The notes under the pieces are model-generated. The model did not search any database, was not told the origin of the DNA, and saw nothing but the letters and a program-made list of their open reading frames with translations. Of a stretch of DNA of 64,000 bases, positions 15,842 to 23,849 are shown one piece after another. Origin of the DNA: Streptomyces aurantiogriseus (GTDB lineage Bacteria > Actinomycetota > Actinomycetes > Streptomycetales > Streptomycetaceae). How positions within the stretch are numbered: the stretch's first letter is position 1; each line of letters begins with the position of its first letter. Where the stretch lies: NCBI RefSeq assembly GCF_014649375.1, contig NZ_BMSX01000011.1, positions 248,001-312,000 on the forward strand, given 5' to 3'. A program made the translations under genes and the position numbers.

Positions 15842-16378
15842 GTGACGACCGGAGCCACCGTCTGGCTCACGGGTCTGCCGAGTGCCGGCAAGACCACCAT
15901 CGCGTACGAGCTGGCCGGCCGGCTGCGCGAGGAGGGCCACCTCGTCGAGGTGCTCGACGGCGACGAGATCCGCGAGTTCATCTCCGCGGGCCTCGGCTTC
16001 AGCCGTGAGGACCGGCACACCAACGTGCAGCGCATCGGCTTCCTCGCCGACCTGCTCGCCCGCAACGGCGTCAAGGCGCTCGTCCCGGTGATCGCGCCGT
16101 ACGCGGACAGCCGGGACGCGGTGCGCAAGCGGCACGAGGCGAGCGGGACGGCGTACCTGGAGGTGCATGTGGCGACTCCGGTCGAGGTGTGCAGCGAGCG
16201 GGACGTCAAGGGCCTGTACGCCAAGCAGGCGGCGGGCGAGCTGACCGGGCTCACCGGGGTCGACGACCCGTACGAGGCGCCCCAGTCGCCGGATCTGCGG
16301 ATCGAGTCCCAGAACCAGACCGTGCAGGAGTCCGCGGCGTCGGTGTACGCCCTGCTCAGCGAAAGGGGACTGGTGTGA
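15842..16378 (+). CDS. cysC: Adenylylsulfate (APS) kinase CysC
   Basis: CysC phosphorylates APS to PAPS with ATP. The 178-residue protein has the P-loop GLPSAGKTT, the family segments LDGDEIREFISAGLGFSRED and ARNGVKALVPVIAPYADSRD, and the DVKGLYAKQAAGELTGLTG lid. The GTG at 15842 has GGAG six bases upstream. An in-frame ATG at 15812, 3 bases after the cysH stop, would add ten residues but has no clear ribosome site. The end overlaps the start of cysD by four bases (GTGTGA). Confidence 0.94.
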   Translation: MTTGATVWLTGLPSAGKTTIAYELAGRLREEGHLVEVLDGDEIREFISAGLGFSREDRHTNVQRIGFLADLLARNGVKALVPVIAPYADSRDAVRKRHEASGTAYLEVHVATPVEVCSERDVKGLYAKQAAGELTGLTGVDDPYEAPQSPDLRIESQNQTVQESAASVYALLSERGLV

Positions 16379-17310
16379 CGACCGTTGCCAAGGCCGAGGA
16401 GGGCACGGCGAGCCCGTACGCCCTCAGCCACCTCGACTCCCTGGAGTCGGAGGCGGTGCACATCTTCCGCGAGGTCGCGGGCGAGTTCGAGAACCCGGTG
16501 ATCCTGTTCTCCGGCGGCAAGGACTCGATCGTCATGCTGCACCTGGCGCTCAAGGCGTTCACGCCGGCGCCGGTGCCGTTCTCGCTGCTGCACGTGGACA
16601 CCGGGCACAACTTCCCCGAGGTCATCGAGTACCGCGACCGCACGGTGGAGCGGCACAACCTGCGGCTGCACGTCGCCTCGGTGCAGGACTACATCGACCG
16701 GGGTGTGCTGAAGGAGCGTCCGGACGGCACCCGCAACCCGCTGCAGACGCTGCCGCTGACGGAGAAGATCCAGTCGGAGCGGTTCGACGCGGTCTTCGGC
16801 GGTGGCCGCCGGGACGAGGAGAAGGCTCGGGCGAAGGAGCGGGTGTTCTCGCTGCGCGACGAGTTCTCCCAGTGGGACCCGCGCCGTCAGCGGCCCGAGC
16901 TGTGGAACCTGTACAACGGCCGGCACGCGCCCGGCGAGCACGTCCGGGTGTTCCCGCTGTCCAACTGGACCGAGCTGGATGTCTGGCAGTACATCGCCCG
17001 CGAGGGCATCGAGCTGCCGGAGATCTACTTCGCGCACGAGCGGGAGGTGTTCCAGCGCGCCGGGATGTGGCTGACGGCCGGTGAGTGGGGCGGGCCCAAG
17101 GACGGCGAGACCGTCGAGAAGCGGCTCGTGCGCTACCGGACCGTCGGTGACATGTCCTGCACCGGCGCCGTCGACTCCGACGCGACCACGCTGGACGCCG
17201 TCATCGCCGAGATCGCCGCGTCCCGGCTGACCGAGCGCGGCGCCACCCGCGCCGACGACAAGCTCTCCGAGGCCGCGATGGAAGACCGCAAGCGCGAGGG
17301 GTACTTCTAA
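16375..17310 (+). CDS. cysD: Sulfate adenylyltransferase small subunit CysD
   Basis: With CysN it forms ATP sulfurylase, making APS and pyrophosphate from sulfate and ATP. The 311-residue protein has the PP-loop ILFSGGKDSIVMLHLAL, the substrate region LLHVDTGHNFPEVIEYRD, and the family blocks VFGGGRRDEEKARAKERVFS and VFPLSNWTELDVWQYI. The length is typical. It starts with a GTG overlapping the cysC stop and ends 2 bases before cysN, so the two subunits are translated together. Confidence 0.96.
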   Translation: MTTVAKAEEGTASPYALSHLDSLESEAVHIFREVAGEFENPVILFSGGKDSIVMLHLALKAFTPAPVPFSLLHVDTGHNFPEVIEYRDRTVERHNLRLHVASVQDYIDRGVLKERPDGTRNPLQTLPLTEKIQSERFDAVFGGGRRDEEKARAKERVFSLRDEFSQWDPRRQRPELWNLYNGRHAPGEHVRVFPLSNWTELDVWQYIAREGIELPEIYFAHEREVFQRAGMWLTAGEWGGPKDGETVEKRLVRYRTVGDMSCTGAVDSDATTLDAVIAEIAASRLTERGATRADDKLSEAAMEDRKREGYF

Positions 17311-17312
17311 GC

Positions 17313-18647
17313 ATGAGCACGATCACGACCGAGGAACTCTCGGCCACGACCCTGCTGCGGTTCGCCACCGCGGGCTCCGTCGACGACGGCAAGTCCACGC
17401 TCGTCGGCCGCCTGCTGCACGACTCCAAGTCGATCCTCACGGACCAGCTGGAGGCCGTCGAGCGCGCCTCGGCGAGCCGCGGGCAGGAAGGTCCCGACCT
17501 CGCGCTGCTCACCGACGGTCTGCGCGCCGAGCGCGAGCAGGGCATCACCATCGACGTGGCGTACCGCTACTTCGCCACGGCCCGGCGCCGGTTCATCCTC
17601 GCCGACACGCCCGGCCATGTGCAGTACACCCGCAACATGGTGACGGGTGCCTCCACGGCCGAGCTGACGGTGATCCTGGTCGACGCCCGCAACGGGGTCG
17701 TCGAGCAGACCCGCCGGCACGCGGCGATCGCCGCGCTGCTGCGCGTCCCGCACGTCGTGCTCGCGGTCAACAAGATGGACCTGGTCGACTACCAGGAGTC
17801 CGTGTTCGCCGCGATCGCCGAGGAGTTCACGGCGTACGCGACCGAGCTGGGCGTCCCGGAGGTCACCGCGATCCCGATCTCGGCGCTCGCCGGCGACAAC
17901 GTGGTGGAGCCGTCCGCGACCATGGACTGGTACGGCGGCCCGACCGTCCTGGAGCACCTGGAGACCGTGCCGGTCAGCCACGACCTGGCGCACTGCCACG
18001 CGCGGCTGCCCGTGCAGTACGTGATCCGGCCGCAGACCGCCGAGCACCCGGACTACCGCGGCTACGCCGGTCAGATCGCCGCCGGCACGTTCCGCGTGGG
18101 CGAGGAGGTCACCGTCCTGCCGTCCGGGAAGAAGACGACCATCGCCGGGATCGACCTGCTGGGCAGGCCGGTCGACGTGGCGTGGACGACCCAGTCGGTG
18201 ACCGTGCTGCTCGCGGACGACATCGACGTCTCGCGCGGCGACCTGATCGTGCCGAGCAAGGACGCGCCGGCCACCACGCAGGACGTCGAGGCCACCGTCT
18301 GCCATGTCGCCGACCAGCCGCTGACCGTCGGCCACCGGGTGCTGCTCAAGCACGGCACCCGCACCGTCAAGGCGATCGTCAAGGACATCCCGTCCCGTCT
18401 CACCCTCGACGACCTGTCCCTGCACCCGCACCCGGGACAGCTCGTCGCCAACGACATCGGCCGGGTGAAGATCCGCACCGCGGAACCGCTGCCGGTCGAC
18501 TCCTACGCCGACTCGCGCCGCACGGGCTCGTTCATTTTGATCGACCCGAACGACGGCACCACGCTCACCGCGGGCATGGTCGGCGAGTCCTTCGCCTCCC
18601 CGGAGCCGGTCAAGGACCAGGCCGAGGACGACGGGTGGGACTTCTGA
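17313..18647 (+). CDS. cysN: Sulfate adenylyltransferase large subunit CysN (GTPase)
   Basis: The 444-residue protein is the GTP-hydrolysing, EF-Tu-like subunit that drives APS synthesis by CysD. G motifs are complete: P-loop GSVDDGKST, the switch region EREQGITIDVAYRYFAT, DTPGHVQYTRNM, and NKMDLVDY. Beta-barrel domains follow (QYVIRPQTAEHPDYRGYAGQ). It has no fused CysC domain; the kinase is the separate upstream gene. It is the last gene of the tightly packed part of the operon; a gap of about 220 bases precedes the transporter genes. Confidence 0.96.
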   Translation: MSTITTEELSATTLLRFATAGSVDDGKSTLVGRLLHDSKSILTDQLEAVERASASRGQEGPDLALLTDGLRAEREQGITIDVAYRYFATARRRFILADTPGHVQYTRNMVTGASTAELTVILVDARNGVVEQTRRHAAIAALLRVPHVVLAVNKMDLVDYQESVFAAIAEEFTAYATELGVPEVTAIPISALAGDNVVEPSATMDWYGGPTVLEHLETVPVSHDLAHCHARLPVQYVIRPQTAEHPDYRGYAGQIAAGTFRVGEEVTVLPSGKKTTIAGIDLLGRPVDVAWTTQSVTVLLADDIDVSRGDLIVPSKDAPATTQDVEATVCHVADQPLTVGHRVLLKHGTRTVKAIVKDIPSRLTLDDLSLHPHPGQLVANDIGRVKIRTAEPLPVDSYADSRRTGSFILIDPNDGTTLTAGMVGESFASPEPVKDQAEDDGWDF

Positions 18648-18740
18648 CGTGACCACCACCGACTACTACTCCACGTTCGCCAAGGAGGGCGGCCGCGTCG
18701 GCAGCGGCGCCATCGGCAGCGGGCAGGGCGGAGTGGCGCG

Positions 18741-18830
18741 ATGTGCGGCGTGACGTACGCGCACTGCCTGCGCGCCCTCGCCCCCCACCGCCGTAAGCGA
18801 AGACCTGCCGACCTCCCGGCCACGACCTGA
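18741..18830 (+). CDS. Possible small Cys-containing ORF between cysN and the sulfonate-binding protein gene
   Basis: A 29-codon ATG frame (MCGVTYAHCLRALAPHRRKR...) with two early Cys codons lies in the 221-base gap. It overlaps a second small GTG frame (18649-18753, 34 codons, also with a Cys codon near its end) that starts right after the cysN stop. Either could be a leader peptide controlling the transporter. Neither has the HVDLGR core, and chance is not excluded. Confidence 0.25.
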   Translation: MCGVTYAHCLRALAPHRRKRRPADLPATT

Positions 18831-18868
18831 GAGACGTGACCGCCGGGCCAACGAGAGGAACGCCTCCC

Positions 18869-19975
18869 GTGCCTGCCACATCCAGCATCCGCCGTACCTT
18901 CGCGGTGATGACCGCACTTCCTCTGCTGACCCTCGCCGCCTGCGGCTACGGCTCCAAGGCCGACGACGACACGTCCACCCAGAAGGTCGCCGCCGGTGCG
19001 GAGAAGATCGACGGTCTCGACTCCGTCAAGATCGGCTACTTCGGCAACCTGACCCACGGGACCGCCCTCGTCGGTGTGAACAAGGGCTACTTCCAGAAGG
19101 CGCTCGGCGCCACCAAGGCGACGTACCAGGTCTTCAACGCCGGCCCCTCCGAGATCGAGGCCCTGAACTCGGGCTCCATCGACATCGGCTGGATCGGCCC
19201 GTCCCCGGCGATCAACGGCTACACCAAGTCCGCGGGCAAGAACCTGCGGATCATCGGCGGTTCGGCGTCCGGCGGTGTGAAGCTCGTGGTCAACCCGGAC
19301 AAGATCAAGAGCCTGAAGGACGTCAAGGGCAAGAAGATCGCGACCCCGCAGCTCGGCAACACGCAGGACGTGGCGTTCCTCAACTGGATCGCGGAGCAGG
19401 GCTGGAAGGTCGACGCGGAGAGCGGCAAGGGCGACGTGTCGGTCGTCCGCACCGACAACAAGGTCACCCCGGACGCCTACAAGTCCGGCTCCATCGACGG
19501 CGCCTGGGTGCCGGAGCCGACCGCGTCCAAGCTGGTCGCCGAGGGCGCCAAGGTGCTGCTGGACGAGGCCGACCTGTGGCCGGACAAGAAGTTCGTGATC
19601 ACGAACATCATCGTGTCGCAGAAGTTCCTCGAGGAGCACCCGAAGGCCGTCGAGGCCGTGCTGAAGGCGTCGGTCGACGTCAACAAGTTCATCAACGCCA
19701 ACCCCGACGAGGCGAAGGCCGCGGCGAACGCGCAGCTGAAGGTGGACTCCGGCAAGGAGCTGCCCGCCGAGGTCCTGGACCCGGCGTGGAAGTCGATCCA
19801 GTTCACCAACGACCCGCTGGCCTCCACGCTCAACACCGAGGCCGAGCACGCGGTCAAGGCCGGTCTGCTGGAGGACCCGCTACTGAAGGGCATCTACGAC
19901 CTCGCGCCGTTGAACAAGGTCCTCGAGGCCGCGGGTGAGAGCACGGTCGACGACGCCGGTCTCGGCGTCAAGTAA
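18869..19975 (+). CDS. ABC transporter substrate-binding lipoprotein, aliphatic-sulfonate/taurine type
   Basis: The 368-residue protein captures a sulfur source outside the cell. It has a lipoprotein signal (VPATSSIRRTFAVMTALPLL, then TLAACG, lipidated Cys25). The SsuA-like features follow: VKIGYFGNLTHGTALVGVNK, SEIEALNSGSIDIGWIGPSP, and GAWVPEPTASKLVAEG. GTG 18869 is chosen because GAGAGG lies about 10 bases upstream and the signal peptide follows. It is the first gene of a binding protein-ATPase-permease set, and its position in the sulfur operon supports a sulfonate or related organosulfur ligand. Confidence 0.92.
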   Translation: MPATSSIRRTFAVMTALPLLTLAACGYGSKADDDTSTQKVAAGAEKIDGLDSVKIGYFGNLTHGTALVGVNKGYFQKALGATKATYQVFNAGPSEIEALNSGSIDIGWIGPSPAINGYTKSAGKNLRIIGGSASGGVKLVVNPDKIKSLKDVKGKKIATPQLGNTQDVAFLNWIAEQGWKVDAESGKGDVSVVRTDNKVTPDAYKSGSIDGAWVPEPTASKLVAEGAKVLLDEADLWPDKKFVITNIIVSQKFLEEHPKAVEAVLKASVDVNKFINANPDEAKAAANAQLKVDSGKELPAEVLDPAWKSIQFTNDPLASTLNTEAEHAVKAGLLEDPLLKGIYDLAPLNKVLEAAGESTVDDAGLGVK

Positions 19976-20011
19976 GCCCGAAGTCGGATGAGTTCCCAGG
20001 AGGTGACGACC

Positions 20012-20797
20012 ATGGCCACCACCCTCGCCAAGGCGGAAAGCGCCGAGTCGGTGGAGTACGCCGCCCGCATCGAGCACGTGTCGAAGTCCTTCGCCGGGCC
20101 AGCCGGGCAGCAGCTCGTCCTGGACGACATCACCCTCGATGTCGCTCCGGGCGAGTTCGTCACCCTCCTGGGGGCCTCCGGCTGTGGCAAGTCCACGCTG
20201 CTGAACCTGGTGGCGGGGCTGGACCAGCCCAGCGCCGGCAGCATCAGCACCGACGGGCGCCCCGCTCTGATGTTCCAGGAGCACGCCCTGTTCCCGTGGC
20301 TGACCGCGGGCAAGAACATCGAACTCGCCCTGAAGCTCGGGGGCGTTCCGAAGAACGAACGGCGCGGCCGGGCCGAGGAGCTGCTCGAACTGGTGCGGCT
20401 GAAGGGCTCGTACGGCAAGCGGGTGCACGAGCTGTCGGGCGGTATGCGCCAGCGGGTGGCGCTGGCGCGTGCGCTCGCGCAGGACGCCCGGCTGCTGCTG
20501 ATGGACGAGCCGTTCGCGGCGCTCGACGCCATCACCCGGGACGTGCTGCACGACGAGCTGACCCGGATCTGGGAGGAGACCGGGCTGTCGGTGCTGTTCG
20601 TCACGCACAACGTGCGGGAGGCGGTGCGGCTCGCGCAGCGCGTCGTCCTGCTCTCCTCCCGGCCGGGCCGGGTGGCCCGTGAGTGGACCGTCGGCATTCC
20701 GCAGCCGCGCCGTATCGAGGACGCGCCCGTGGCCGAACTGTCCCTGGAGATCACCGAAGTCCTGCGTGGGGAGATCCGCCGTCATGGCCAGCACTGA
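20012..20797 (+). CDS. ABC transporter ATP-binding protein, sulfonate/nitrate/taurine type
   Basis: The 261-residue ATPase powers uptake by the adjacent permease. Walker A (GASGCGKST), Q-loop (LMFQEHALFPWL), signature (LSGGMRQRVALARAL), Walker B (LLLMDEPFAALD) and the switch His (VLFVTHNV) are all present. ATG 20012 is chosen because AGGAGGTGA lies upstream with good spacing; an earlier ATG (19988) is in frame but poorer. It overlaps the permease start by 14 bases. Confidence 0.94.
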   Translation: MATTLAKAESAESVEYAARIEHVSKSFAGPAGQQLVLDDITLDVAPGEFVTLLGASGCGKSTLLNLVAGLDQPSAGSISTDGRPALMFQEHALFPWLTAGKNIELALKLGGVPKNERRGRAEELLELVRLKGSYGKRVHELSGGMRQRVALARALAQDARLLLMDEPFAALDAITRDVLHDELTRIWEETGLSVLFVTHNVREAVRLAQRVVLLSSRPGRVAREWTVGIPQPRRIEDAPVAELSLEITEVLRGEIRRHGQH

Positions 20798-21689
20798 GAC
20801 GAAGACGACGGACACCCGCGCCGAGGGCGATCAGCAGCTCGCCTCGGTGGAGGCGGGGCTGGACGCCCTGGAGACCGGCGTCGTCAGCCGTACGTCGTTC
20901 CAGCAGACCTTCGTCAACAAGATCCTGCCGCCGATCATCGCGATCGCGGTCGTGCTGGTGGTCTGGCAGGCGCTGATCTCCTTCAAGATCGTCGACGATC
21001 CGAGCAAGCTGCCCTCGCCCGCCGACGTGGGGGGCGAGTTCAAGGAAGCGTGGCTGGAGGGCAAGCTCCTCGAGTACATCTGGACCAGCGTCTCGCGCGG
21101 TCTGCTGGGCTTCCTGATGGCGCTGGCCATCGGCACCCCGCTGGGTCTGATCGTGGCCCGGGTGAAGTTCGTGCGGGCGGCGATCGGCCCCATCCTGTCC
21201 GGTCTGCAGTCCCTGCCGTCGGTGGCGTGGGTGCCGCCGGCCGTGATCTGGCTGGGTCTGAACAACTCGATGATGTACGCGGTGATCCTGCTCGGCGCGG
21301 TCCCCTCCATCGCCAACGGCCTGGTCTCCGGCATCGACCAGGTGCCCCCGCTGTTCCTGCGGGCGGGCCGCACGATGGGCGCGACCGGGCTGAAGGGCGC
21401 CTGGCACATCGTCCTGCCGGCCGCGCTCCCCGGCTACCTGGGCGGTCTGAAGCAGGGCTGGGCCTTCTCCTGGCGCTCGCTGATGGCGGCGGAGATCATC
21501 GCCTCCTCGCCGGACCTGGGCATCGGCCTGGGCGCGCTGCTGGAGAACGGCCGCAACGCCAGCTCCATGGCGATGGTCTTCGAGGCGATCGTCCTGATCC
21601 TCTTCGTCGGCATCGCCATCGACCTGCTGATCTTCAGCCCGCTGGAGCGGCGTGTGCTGCGCGGCCGCGGTCTGCTGGTGAAGGGCTGA
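20784..21689 (+). CDS. ABC transporter permease, sulfonate/nitrate/taurine type
   Basis: The 301-residue permease has a polar N-terminal region, then six predicted membrane helices starting at ILPPIIAIAVVLVVWQALIS. The BPD_transp_1 EAA-like loop is at about residues 195-215 (RTMGATGLKGAWHIVLPAAL). Length and pattern match SsuC. It overlaps the ATPase gene and ends 5 bases before the sirohydrochlorin chelatase, so it belongs to the same operon. Confidence 0.93.
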   Translation: MASTETKTTDTRAEGDQQLASVEAGLDALETGVVSRTSFQQTFVNKILPPIIAIAVVLVVWQALISFKIVDDPSKLPSPADVGGEFKEAWLEGKLLEYIWTSVSRGLLGFLMALAIGTPLGLIVARVKFVRAAIGPILSGLQSLPSVAWVPPAVIWLGLNNSMMYAVILLGAVPSIANGLVSGIDQVPPLFLRAGRTMGATGLKGAWHIVLPAALPGYLGGLKQGWAFSWRSLMAAEIIASSPDLGIGLGALLENGRNASSMAMVFEAIVLILFVGIAIDLLIFSPLERRVLRGRGLLVKG

Positions 21690-21694
21690 CCCGC

Positions 21695-22435
21695 GTGCAC
21701 CACCAGCCGGTTCTTCTCGTGATCGCCCACGGCAGCCGCGACCCGCGGCACGCGGCGACCGTCCACGCCCTGGTGCGCCGGGTGCGGTCGCTGCGGCCGG
21801 GACTGCGCGTGGAGACCGGCTTCCTGGACTTCAACGTCCCCTCGGTACAGGGGGTGCTGGAGTCCCTGGCGGCGGAGGGCGTACGGGACGTCGTCGCCCT
21901 CCCCCTCCTGCTGACGCGCGCCTTCCACGCGAAGGCGGACATCCCGGCGGTCCTGCGGGACGCGCCGCGGCGGCTGCGGATCCGCCAGACCGAGGTGCTG
22001 GGCCCGTCCCCGCTGCTGCTGTCCGCCCTCGAACGGCGACTGTACGAGGCGGGGCTGACGACCGTCGACAAGTCCTCGACCGGGGTCGTGCTGGCCTCGG
22101 CGGGGTCCACGGACCCGGAGGCGATCGCGGTGATCGCCGACATCGCGCGGGAGTGGTGGCACACCGGTTGGTGCGCCGTGCGACCCGCGTTCGCCTCCGC
22201 ATCCCTTCCACGCACGGAGGACGCGGTGCGCGAACTGCGGGAGCTGGGCTGTTCCACGGTGGCGGTCGCCCCGTACGTCCTGGCCCCCGGCTTCCTGCCG
22301 GACCGCATCGCCCGGGGCGCGGCCGGGGCGGACGTCCTGGCCGGGGTGCTCGGCCCGGCACCGGAAGTGGCACGGGTGCTGCTGGAGCGGTACGACGCGG
22401 CACGGTCGCCGAGACTGGCGGCGGTCGGGGCCTGA
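21695..22435 (+). CDS. Sirohydrochlorin chelatase (CbiX/SirB-like)
   Basis: The 246-residue protein should insert iron into sirohydrochlorin to complete siroheme, the cofactor of the sulfite reductase upstream. It has the chelatase start LLVIAHGSRDPRHAATVHAL with the metal-binding His, the VVALPLLLTRAFHAKADIP block, and a second-half repeat (GVVLASAGSTDPEA, VAPYVLAPGFLPDRIA), giving a two-domain chelatase. The GTG start lies 5 bases after the permease stop. Its place at the end of the sulfur operon fits siroheme supply. A cobalt chelatase role is possible but less likely here. Confidence 0.92.
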   Translation: MHHQPVLLVIAHGSRDPRHAATVHALVRRVRSLRPGLRVETGFLDFNVPSVQGVLESLAAEGVRDVVALPLLLTRAFHAKADIPAVLRDAPRRLRIRQTEVLGPSPLLLSALERRLYEAGLTTVDKSSTGVVLASAGSTDPEAIAVIADIAREWWHTGWCAVRPAFASASLPRTEDAVRELRELGCSTVAVAPYVLAPGFLPDRIARGAAGADVLAGVLGPAPEVARVLLERYDAARSPRLAAVGA

Positions 22436-22463
22436 GCCGGTCGGCGGAGCCGTTCCTCGCGGC

Positions 22464-22480
22464 CGGGCCGGTGCGGCCCG
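22464..22480 (+). terminator. Hairpin terminator at the end of the sulfur operon
   Basis: CGGGCCG-GTG-CGGCCCG forms a 7-bp GC stem with a 3-base loop, 28 bases after the chelatase stop. Confidence 0.55.
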
Positions 22481-22486
22481 CTGTCC

Positions 22487-22685
22487 GCCGGTCTCCCCCT
22501 CGTCCCGCCAGGCCATGCCGGTCTCCCCCTCGTCCCGCCAGGCCCTGCCGGGCAGGGCCTGCCGCAGGCGCGGGGCCGGCACGCCCTCCCCCACTTCCGG
22601 CTTCTCCCCCGTTCCCGCCTTTCTCCCCCGCTCCCGGCTTCGCTCGAGCGGGAGGGACCCCCATGAGCGGGAGGGGCCCACCGGC
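22487..22685. repeat. Intergenic direct repeats and palindromes between convergent genes
   Basis: The 374-base gap 22436-22809 has no gene. It holds a 30-bp direct repeat (units at 22487-22516 and 22517-22546, with core CCGGTCTCCCCCTCGTCCCG). Next comes a near-perfect palindrome GGCCCTGCC-G-GGCAGGGCC at 22541-22559. A further inverted CCCGCTC...GAGCGGG element follows at about 22628-22655, of a kind often seen between Streptomyces genes. These probably stop transcription from both sides. Confidence 0.7.
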
Positions 22686-22809
22686 GTTGTCGTCGGTCGC
22701 CGACTCCCCCGCGCTCCGAACAGCCTCGCGCGGGGGCACCCCCTCGCCGCCGCTCACCTGCGCTGATGAGTCACCGCCGGTTTCCTGCGACCTGATCCGC
22801 CGGAAGGCC

Positions 22810-23793
22810 CTAACGGCACAGTTCGTCGCCGAGGAGCGTTCGCGCGTACCGTACGGTCCGGCCGCTTCTCGTGCGGCTGAGCAGCCCCGCGTCATAGAGC
22901 ACCGCGAGGTGCTGGCTCACCGCTCCCGGAGTGACACCCAGACGGTGGGCCAGTTCGGTGGTGGAGGCCGGTTCCGCCAGGAGGAGCAGGAGGCGGGCGC
23001 GGGGGCGGCCGAGGAGGCGGACGAGGGCGTCGTCGGTGACCGGGGGCGGTGTCTCGGAGAGGGTGGCGCGGCCGCGCGCCGGATACATGAGCACGGGTGG
23101 CCGTGACGGGTCGATCAGGGGCTGGGCGCCCCGGGCGAACAGCGTGGGCAGCAGCACCATGCCTCGTCCGGCGATGCTGACGTCGGCCCAGGGTGCCTGG
23201 ACCATGAAGTCCCGTGTGGACAGCTGGAGACGGCTGCCGGTCCAGGTGAGCCGTCGGTCGAGGCCGGGCAGCAGCGTGCCCGCGCCCTGCTCGGCCAGCA
23301 CGCGTCCCCGGTGGGCGAGGTCGGCCTCCAGGATGCTCTGCACACGCGGCCACCAGTCCGCGACCAGGCAGGTGTGCCAGTAGGCGTCGAGGGCGTCCGC
23401 GATCCGGGCGAGGAACGCGCCGGGATCGGCCAGCCCACGGGCGACGACGGGCGGCAGGGCGTCCTCGGTCCGGTAGGTGGCACGGAAGTCGGCGACGACC
23501 ACCTCGAGCGGGGTGCCACGGACCCGGTCCAGTTCGTCGGCGAAGGCGGGGCGGGCCCGGTCGGGGCGCGGGGTGAGGAAGTCCGGCACCCACAGCCAGG
23601 GCGCGACCAGGGCGGTGAGCAGTTCGCGGTCGAGGGATTCCAGGCGCGGGCGGATCCGACGCAGCCACGGGCGGTGATGGGGATAGCGGGCCGGGTCGTG
23701 CAGGGAGCGCAGGGAGAAGACCGCCTCCTGGAGCGGGGAGTACGCGAAGGAGGTGGTGGCGAGGTCGCCGACGGCGAACCGGATCTCGATCAT
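22810..23793 (-). CDS. ArsR-like winged-helix regulator with DUF5937-type N-terminal domain
   Basis: The 327-residue protein begins MIEIRFAVGDLATTSFAYSP, the typical start of DUF5937 regulators. It ends with a winged-helix HTH: RARLLLLLAEPASTTELAHR, then GVTPGAVSQHLAVLYDAGLL and SRTRSGRTVRYARTLLG. This is a large actinobacterial group in which an ArsR HTH sits at the C-terminus. It is divergent from the MFS transporter gene 56 bases away and most likely represses it. The effector is unknown. Confidence 0.88.
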   Translation of the reverse strand: MIEIRFAVGDLATTSFAYSPLQEAVFSLRSLHDPARYPHHRPWLRRIRPRLESLDRELLTALVAPWLWVPDFLTPRPDRARPAFADELDRVRGTPLEVVVADFRATYRTEDALPPVVARGLADPGAFLARIADALDAYWHTCLVADWWPRVQSILEADLAHRGRVLAEQGAGTLLPGLDRRLTWTGSRLQLSTRDFMVQAPWADVSIAGRGMVLLPTLFARGAQPLIDPSRPPVLMYPARGRATLSETPPPVTDDALVRLLGRPRARLLLLLAEPASTTELAHRLGVTPGAVSQHLAVLYDAGLLSRTRSGRTVRYARTLLGDELCR

Positions 23794-23849
23794 TCAGTGT
23801 CAGGCTAAATCAATGCCGGTGGGGTGTCGCCCCCGGGTTGGCTGTCCGC

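Noticed and set aside
22487..22560. CRISPR-like array
   Set aside because: Only two or three adjacent 30-bp direct repeats with no spacers and no cas genes; it is a tandem duplication.
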